Source: Lysobacter avium
Lineage (GTDB): Bacteria; Pseudomonadota; Gammaproteobacteria; Xanthomonadales; Xanthomonadaceae
NCBI RefSeq assembly: GCF_015209745.1
Contig: NZ_CP063657.1
Location: 1,426,001-1,490,000 of the forward strand
Reading direction: 5' to 3'
Length of the DNA stretch: 64,000 bases
This document shows, piece by piece, positions 59,546-64,000 of this stretch. The translations under genes were made by a program, and so were the position numbers. Under the pieces are notes generated by a model that was not told the DNA's origin, did no database searches, and saw only the letters and a program-made list of their open reading frames with translations. Within the stretch, counting starts at the first letter, position 1. Each line of letters opens with the position of its first letter.

Positions 59546-60148
59546 TCAACCGCCGCCCAACACCTCGAGCGGGTCCGCCGCCGTCTTCCCGGGCGTTCTT
59601 GGTGTTGGCCTCGGCGATCCGGGGCGCGCGCTGGATCGGCGCGGGCGCGCTTGCACGCCAGCTTCGAGGCGGGTCCGCACCTCGGCGGGAATCGCCTCAT
59701 CGCCGAGCTCGCGGATCAGGCTGGCAAGCAGGTCCCCGGCAATCTCGCGCGACCTGGCCTCATCTTCCGGCAGGTACTGCAACGCATCATTGGCGAGCTG
59801 GATACTGCCGCGCAGATAAAACTCCCGGGCGGTCGCGTCCTCGGAATTGCGCTCCAGCACTTCTCGTGATGCCGCAATGGCCTGCGGCCAATCCCCCAGC
59901 CCGGCCTGGATCTCGGCGATGTGCAGCCAGGGCAGCGACTGCTCCGGCGCCGCATCCGCGGCGCGGTGGTACGCCTGGATCGCGGCTGCCGCATCATCGC
60001 CGCGAAGCGCTGTCTCCGCCGCGGTCATGCTCTGGGCATAGCCTGGCGCGGCGGCGTTTGACAAGGTCGCACAACCCGAGCCGGCCATCGCCACAAGCGC
60101 CGCGCCGAGAACCCACCCCAAACCACGCGTGTGAGTGGATTCGTTCAT
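59546..60148 (-). CDS. Tetratricopeptide-like lipoprotein
   Basis: A 200-residue exported protein with a lipoprotein signal peptide ending M-A-G-S-G-C, then helical repeats of TPR type (about residues 35-115; A-I-Q-A-Y-H-R-A-A-D-A-A-P-E, W-P-Q-A-I-A-A-S-R-E-V-L). The last 35 residues are an Arg/Pro-rich run unlike the rest. The start follows GAGG by eight bases. Function unknown; it may anchor an envelope complex. Confidence 0.75.
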   Translation of the reverse strand: MNESTHTRGLGWVLGAALVAMAGSGCATLSNAAAPGYAQSMTAAETALRGDDAAAAIQAYHRAADAAPEQSLPWLHIAEIQAGLGDWPQAIAASREVLERNSEDATAREFYLRGSIQLANDALQYLPEDEARSREIAGDLLASLIRELGDEAIPAEVRTRLEAGVQARPRRSSARPGSPRPTPRTPGKTAADPLEVLGGG

Positions 60149-60208
60149 CGTCACATCCTCGAACATGGCCGATTCGGCCGCAGGAAACATAGCATTTTCA
60201 CGCGAAAA

Positions 60209-60826
60209 TCACGAGGGTGGCGCGACCGGCAGGTGCCAGTCATAGCGGATCGCCATGTAGCGCAGTCCGAAGCACACCGCCGCGGAGGCAACCATGACCG
60301 GGACCGCCGGCAGCTGCAGGGCGACGCCAACCACCACCACGATCGCGCCCAGCATCGCAGCGATCGCATACAGGTCGGACTGGAATACCACCGGCGTGCG
60401 GGCCACCAGCACGTCGCGCACGATACCGCCGCCGATTCCGCTGAGCATTCCCAGCAGCACCGCGCCAACCGGTCCCAGCCCGTGGTCGAGCGCCTTCAAG
60501 GAGCCGATCACCGCGAACAGCGCCAGGCCTGCGGCATCGAACAGCCTCACCGGGTTGCGCAGGCGTTCGATATCGCTGTAGCGATAGAACGTGATGATCC
60601 CTGCGAGGCAGCTGACCGCCAGGTAGTGCCAGTTGGCCAGCGCCACCGGCGGGGTGGCGCCAATCATCAGGTCGCGGGTGATGCCGCCGGCGGTGGCGGC
60701 CGCGAACGAGAGCACCAGCACGCCGAAAATATCCAGGCGGTTGCGGACACCCACCGTCGCACCGCTGATTGCAAAGGCGAAGGTTCCTATCAGGTCGATC
60801 GTGGTGATGATCGTATTGAGGGCCAA
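60209..60826 (-). CDS. TRIC-type membrane channel family protein (YicG-like, UPF0126)
   Basis: A 205-residue membrane protein with about seven hydrophobic segments arranged as an internal duplication. The signature repeats are A-T-A-G-G-I-T-R-D-L-M-I-G and G-I-G-G-G-I-V-R-D-V-L-V. These mark the bacterial TRIC / UPF0126 family, which forms cation channels. Start is uncertain: TTG 60826 gives the usual length, whereas the only upstream ATG (60976) would overlap the divergent slyD start. Confidence 0.85.
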   Translation of the reverse strand: MALNTIITTIDLIGTFAFAISGATVGVRNRLDIFGVLVLSFAAATAGGITRDLMIGATPPVALANWHYLAVSCLAGIITFYRYSDIERLRNPVRLFDAAGLALFAVIGSLKALDHGLGPVGAVLLGMLSGIGGGIVRDVLVARTPVVFQSDLYAIAAMLGAIVVVVGVALQLPAVPVMVASAAVCFGLRYMAIRYDWHLPVAPPS

Positions 60827-60974
60827 TTCACGGTCACTTTCAAAATGGGCCAACAGGATGCCACGCGGTGGGCGCCGTGGCGTGCTGGGCGCACCGTTGA
60901 GGGCTTGCGGCCGGCAAGGCGTTTCCCCTAGCCTGCCGGTCCCGCCACTGCGGCGCACCGCGCTTGAGAATCCC

Positions 60975-61442
60975 ATGGAAATTGCCGACCGCCGTGTTGC
61001 GACGGTGCACTACACGCTGACCGTCGACGACGGCACGCTGGTCCATTCGTCCTACGCAGTGGAGCCTCTGGTCTATCTGCATGGTGCTGGCAAGCTCATG
61101 CCCGGGCTGGAGAAAGCGCTCGCTGGCACGAAGCCGGGGGATCGACTGAAGGCTGTGGTGCCGCCCGAGGAAGGCTACGGCCCCCGCCACGAACACCTGG
61201 TCCAGACCGTTCCGCTGTCCGCATTCGAGGACCTGGACATGCTGAAGACGGGCGCAAAGTTCCTGACGGAAACCGCGCAGGGTCCGGTGCTTGCCACGGT
61301 CCTGAAGGTGGATGGGGAACGGATCACCGTCGATGGCAACCACGAACTGTCCGGCAAGACGCTGCACTTCGACCTGCGCGTGGTGGATGTTCGCGAGGCG
61401 ACGCTCGGCGAGTTGACCAAGGGCGACGTCGACAGCAACTGA
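60975..61442 (+). CDS. slyD: FKBP-type peptidyl-prolyl isomerase, SlyD-like
   Basis: A 155-residue SlyD-type isomerase. The FKBP half has H-Y-T-L-T-V-D-D-G-T-L and P-L-V-Y-L-H-G-A-G-K-L-M-P-G-L-E, and the inserted chaperone flap follows (P-P-E-E-G-Y-G-P-R-H). It lacks the His/Cys-rich metal-binding tail of E. coli SlyD. Convergent with the next small gene, with only one base between the ends. Confidence 0.92.
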   Translation: MEIADRRVATVHYTLTVDDGTLVHSSYAVEPLVYLHGAGKLMPGLEKALAGTKPGDRLKAVVPPEEGYGPRHEHLVQTVPLSAFEDLDMLKTGAKFLTETAQGPVLATVLKVDGERITVDGNHELSGKTLHFDLRVVDVREATLGELTKGDVDSN

Positions 61443-61443
61443 T

Positions 61444-61683
61444 TCAGCCGGGTGAGCGGCCAGGGTTGCGCTCCTGCCACGCGGCCAGCAGCTCCCTGTA
61501 ATGCTGCACCTCGTCCGCGTAGACATCGTGGACGCAACTGTCGCAGCCGCTGTCGCAGCACTCCATCGGGAGTGGGCGCTCGGGCTCTACCGGCGGCGGG
61601 TCCTCCGCTGCGACCGGGGTCGGAAGCGGCAGGAGCTCGAGCCGCACGTCGTTTTCAGTAGTCGGCTTGCTCACAACAGCCAT
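61444..61683 (-). CDS. Oxidoreductase-like domain protein (Cys-rich, 79 residues)
   Basis: A 79-residue soluble protein with a Pro-rich middle and the signature E-C-C-D-S-G-C-D-S-C-V-H-D-V-Y. It matches the small oxidoreductase-like N-terminal family, in which four Cys probably bind a metal or cluster. Function unknown. The start overlaps the end of the phospholipase-D-like gene by 13 bases, so it is probably co-transcribed with it. Confidence 0.85.
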   Translation of the reverse strand: MAVVSKPTTENDVRLELLPLPTPVAAEDPPPVEPERPLPMECCDSGCDSCVHDVYADEVQHYRELLAAWQERNPGRSPG

Positions 61684-63236
61684 TCTATCGGCAGCGCTTC
61701 CATCCCCCTGACCGCCGCGTTCAGCCAGAAGCCATTGCCCGGCTCCTCCGTCAGAACGCGGTCGTCATCCTTGTTGTCGCCCTGCTCGACCCAAACCAGC
61801 TTGCCATGCGTCCCCCGTCGCACCAGCCACGCGCTGGCGGGGACGAGTTGCTTGAACCTGTCGGCAACGCCCGACGCGATCGCGGAGCTCTCCACCACCA
61901 GCCCCATCTCGGTATTGAGGTTGGCCGAGCGCGGGTCGAAATTGAACGAACCGATGAAGGCGCGGCGACGGTCGGCAGCGAACACCTTTGCATGCAGGCT
62001 GGACGCCGAGCTGCCGGTGAGCTTGCGCCGCACTATCGGCACATCCGCCGTTTCCGGCTTCATCTCGTAAAGGGTGATGCCCGCATCCAGCAGCGGTTTG
62101 CGGCGTTTGGCGTAGCCGGCGTGGACCGCCGTCACGTCCGTGGCGGCGAGCGAGTTGGTCAGCACCGTCACCTTTACGCCCTCTCCGGCCAGCCCGGCCA
62201 GATAGTCGACCCCGAATGCAGTAGGCACGAAGTAGGCCGAGACAATCTGCAATTCCGCGTCGGGGGTCCCGATGACCTGCTGCAGTCGCTCCGAGAGCAG
62301 GCTCTCGCGCGGCGCGCGCCCGAGCCCCTTGGCCGGATCATCGCTGAGCAGCTGCACCGGCACCCATTCCAGGCCGAGGTCGCCGCTCGCCAGGGCCTGC
62401 AGATAGGGTGAATCATCCAGCGCACGCAGATACGCACGCGCGGCCGGATCGCGCTCCACCACCGACGCCGCGGCAGCGAGCGCATCAAGCGCCCCCGGCG
62501 GTGCTGCGGGCACCAGCCCCCGCAGCGGATAGGAGGACTCGCTCGCCCAGTAGAGATCGAAGTCGCGGGATACCTCGTCCACCACCGGTCCCACCGCCAG
62601 CACGTCCAGATCGACGAAGAGCACGCCATCGCCGGCATCGAAGTACTCGTCGCCGACATTTCGCCCGCCCATGATCGTGGCCTGGTTGTCTGCGGTGAAG
62701 GACTTGTTGTGCATGCGCCGGTTCAGGCGCGCAAAATCGGTGAGGTAATCCAGCCAGCGCCAGTTCCTGTGCGGGAAGGGGTTGAACAGCCGCACTTCGA
62801 TCAGCGGGTGGGTATCCAGCGTTGCCAGCAGCGGATCGAGCCCCGGCGTGTTGTTGTCGTCCAGCAGCAGCCGGACCCGGACACCACGGTCCGCGGCCCG
62901 GTGCAGTGCCTCCAGCAACAAGGTCCCCGACATGTCGTTGCGCCAGATGTAGTACTGGACATCCAGTGTCCGCTCCGCGCCTTCCGCCAGCGCAACCCGG
63001 GCCGCGAACGCGTCGTCGCCGCGCGACAACGGCAGCACGCCGGAAAGCCCGGGGTTTGCCCGCGCAAATGGCTGGATGCCCTTGCCCAGCAGCGTGTCGG
63101 CGGAGTCGGCAAGCCGCGCAGACTGCGACCGCCCCTCCAGAGAGGGGAGCCGTGAACTAATCGCCAGGGCCACGACCAGCAGCCCCAGCGTGGCGAGGAT
63201 CGTCGGCCACCTGAATACGTGTCTTTTTCCGATCAT
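61671..63236 (-). CDS. Phospholipase D / cardiolipin synthase-like protein (ClsC type)
   Basis: A 521-residue protein with one N-terminal membrane anchor (about residues 10-28) and two PLD catalytic motifs: H-N-K-S-F-T-A-D-N near residue 178 and H-A-K-V-F-A-A-D near 410, each followed by a G-G-R-N or G-S-F-N-F-D-P-R-S segment. This is the ClsC/YmdC-like group, which in E. coli makes cardiolipin from phosphatidylglycerol and phosphatidylethanolamine. A strong GGGAGGTC ribosome site touches the ATG, but that site is within a perfect hairpin (63236-63258), suggesting regulated translation. Confidence 0.9.
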   Translation of the reverse strand: MIGKRHVFRWPTILATLGLLVVALAISSRLPSLEGRSQSARLADSADTLLGKGIQPFARANPGLSGVLPLSRGDDAFAARVALAEGAERTLDVQYYIWRNDMSGTLLLEALHRAADRGVRVRLLLDDNNTPGLDPLLATLDTHPLIEVRLFNPFPHRNWRWLDYLTDFARLNRRMHNKSFTADNQATIMGGRNVGDEYFDAGDGVLFVDLDVLAVGPVVDEVSRDFDLYWASESSYPLRGLVPAAPPGALDALAAAASVVERDPAARAYLRALDDSPYLQALASGDLGLEWVPVQLLSDDPAKGLGRAPRESLLSERLQQVIGTPDAELQIVSAYFVPTAFGVDYLAGLAGEGVKVTVLTNSLAATDVTAVHAGYAKRRKPLLDAGITLYEMKPETADVPIVRRKLTGSSASSLHAKVFAADRRRAFIGSFNFDPRSANLNTEMGLVVESSAIASGVADRFKQLVPASAWLVRRGTHGKLVWVEQGDNKDDDRVLTEEPGNGFWLNAAVRGMEALPIEWLL

Positions 63237-63258
63237 GACCTCCCATTGTAGGAGGTCA
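63236..63258 (-). promoter_or_regulatory. Hairpin covering the ribosome-binding site of the PLD-like gene
   Basis: TGACCTCC and GGAGGTCA form a perfect eight-base inverted repeat around a seven-base loop. On the minus strand the second arm contains the ribosome site and the A of the ATG, so in mRNA the start would be sequestered. The loop also contains TACAAT, which could instead be a -10 box, making the repeat an operator. Confidence 0.5.
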
Positions 63259-63284
63259 CGCGGCCCTCGCAGCGATCTGTCGGC

Positions 63285-64000
63285 TTACTCCGCCATCAAT
63301 TGCATGATCGCCGGCACCGGCGCGTTGCCGTAGCTCAGGAAGCGGTTGTGGAAGGTCTTCAGGTCGAAGTCCTCGCCCAGCTGCTGCTTCTGCTGCTCGC
63401 GGAAGTCGTAGATTTCCGCGTAGCCGGTGAAGTACGAGGTCAGCTGGACCTGCGACAGGCGGACGCGGCGCCACTTGTTGACCGCCTCGGTCTCTTCCTG
63501 GAAGGCCTCGCGGCGCAGCAGGTCGAGCGCCTTGGCTTCGCTCAAGCCCTCCACGTGGACCTCGTAGTCCAGGATCGCATTGGTGACCACGCGCAGGTTC
63601 CACTTGCCGTACATCAGCCACATCTCCGGGGCCTGCTCGCCCCAGCCGGCTTCCAGCATCATCCGCTCGGCATAGACCGCCCAGCCTTCGATCATCGCGC
63701 CGTTGCCCACCAGGCTCTTGACCAGGCTCGGGCTCTTGTTGGCATGCAGCAGCTGGGTGTAGTGGCCCGGGATCGCCTCGTGGATGTTGAGGATCTGCAG
63801 GACCCAGTGGTTGTACTCGCGCAGGAAGCTCTCGGCCTGCTCGTCGCTGTAGTCATCCAGCGGGCTGACGTTGTAGTAGGTGTTGGCAGTCGGATTGAAC
63901 GGGCCCGGCGCGCTGACCGAGGCGCCGGCGCCACCGCCGCGCATGTATTCGGGCGTCTCGCGGACCACCAGTGGACGGCTGGTGTCCTGGTCGAGCAGGT
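63285..64000 (-). CDS. DUF885 family protein (putative metallopeptidase), C-terminal part
   Basis: The last roughly 238 codons of a gene that continues beyond the window. It matches DUF885, a family of zinc-peptidase-like, often exported proteins of about 580-600 residues. The H-E-A-I-P-G-H-Y motif (zinc-binding H-E-x-x-x-x-H type) and E-G-W-A-V-Y-A-E-R-M are clear, followed by the C-terminal helical region. The frame stays open to the edge. Substrate unknown. Confidence 0.9.
   Translation of the reverse strand, partial: LLDQDTSRPLVVRETPEYMRGGGAGASVSAPGPFNPTANTYYNVSPLDDYSDEQAESFLREYNHWVLQILNIHEAIPGHYTQLLHANKSPSLVKSLVGNGAMIEGWAVYAERMMLEAGWGEQAPEMWLMYGKWNLRVVTNAILDYEVHVEGLSEAKALDLLRREAFQEETEAVNKWRRVRLSQVQLTSYFTGYAEIYDFREQQKQQLGEDFDLKTFHNRFLSYGNAPVPAIMQLMAE

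Overview
The window is a high-G+C, gene-dense chromosomal segment. It most resembles a gammaproteobacterium of the Xanthomonadaceae (Lysobacter/Luteimonas-like). The reasons are the guaB-guaA-tadA order, the divergent ppsR/ppsA pair, many short overlapping operons, and small families such as DUF1249, DUF2058, DUF2721 and DUF6164. The genus is an inference. No phage, insertion sequence, CRISPR array or rRNA gene was seen. No gene-free stretch exceeds 300 bases apart from the tRNA locus.

Region by region: (1) 0.06-7.9 kb, leftward operon: a TetR/CecR-like repressor, a YbhG-F-S-R-like ABC exporter, its own NodT-type outer-membrane lipoprotein and an isoprenylcysteine-methyltransferase-like protein, with an inverted-repeat operator at the repressor promoter. 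(2) 8.0-13.8 kb, rightward: heavy-metal-type RND efflux genes in the order adaptor, pump, DUF3240-like protein, outer-membrane factor. (3) 13.8-22.9 kb: a Rieske/FAD reductase, a broken GH94 (1,2-beta-glucan phosphorylase-like) gene, and divergently a glycoamylase-like (GH144-related) gene, a disulfide reductase and 6-phosphogluconate dehydrogenase. (4) 23.5-31.5 kb, leftward sugar-phosphate operon zwf-tal-pgi-pgm-tkt. (5) 31.6-36.0 kb: eptA-type phosphoethanolamine transferase with a PAP2 phosphatase, divergent from a response regulator and a sensor kinase whose ATP-binding domain looks degenerate. (6) 36.5-43.6 kb: a second two-component pair facing a flavin-based redox module: PepSY protein, DUF2271 protein, a membrane PepSY/flavodoxin/reductase fusion, ApbE and a thioredoxin-reductase-like protein. 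(7) 43.7-46.2 kb: small Lys/Ser-rich protein, membrane protein, SDR with a Lys-rich tail, and a tRNA-Glu/tRNA-Ala operon with clear promoter and terminator. (8) 46.2-64 kb: housekeeping genes (ppsR/ppsA, mscS, orn, tadA, guaA, guaB, folD, rhodanese-MoeB, slyD) among small conserved proteins, a phospholipase-D/cardiolipin-synthase-like gene with a hairpin over its ribosome-binding site, and a DUF885 gene cut by the window edge.

The most interesting points are these. The DUF2271 protein carries an ApbE-type flavinylation motif (D84-G-V-S-G-A-S90) and sits beside ApbE and a trans-membrane flavoreductase, which suggests a covalent-FMN electron relay into the periplasm. The GH94 gene has lost its catalytic region. 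The kinase next to eptA lacks a recognisable N-box and D-box.
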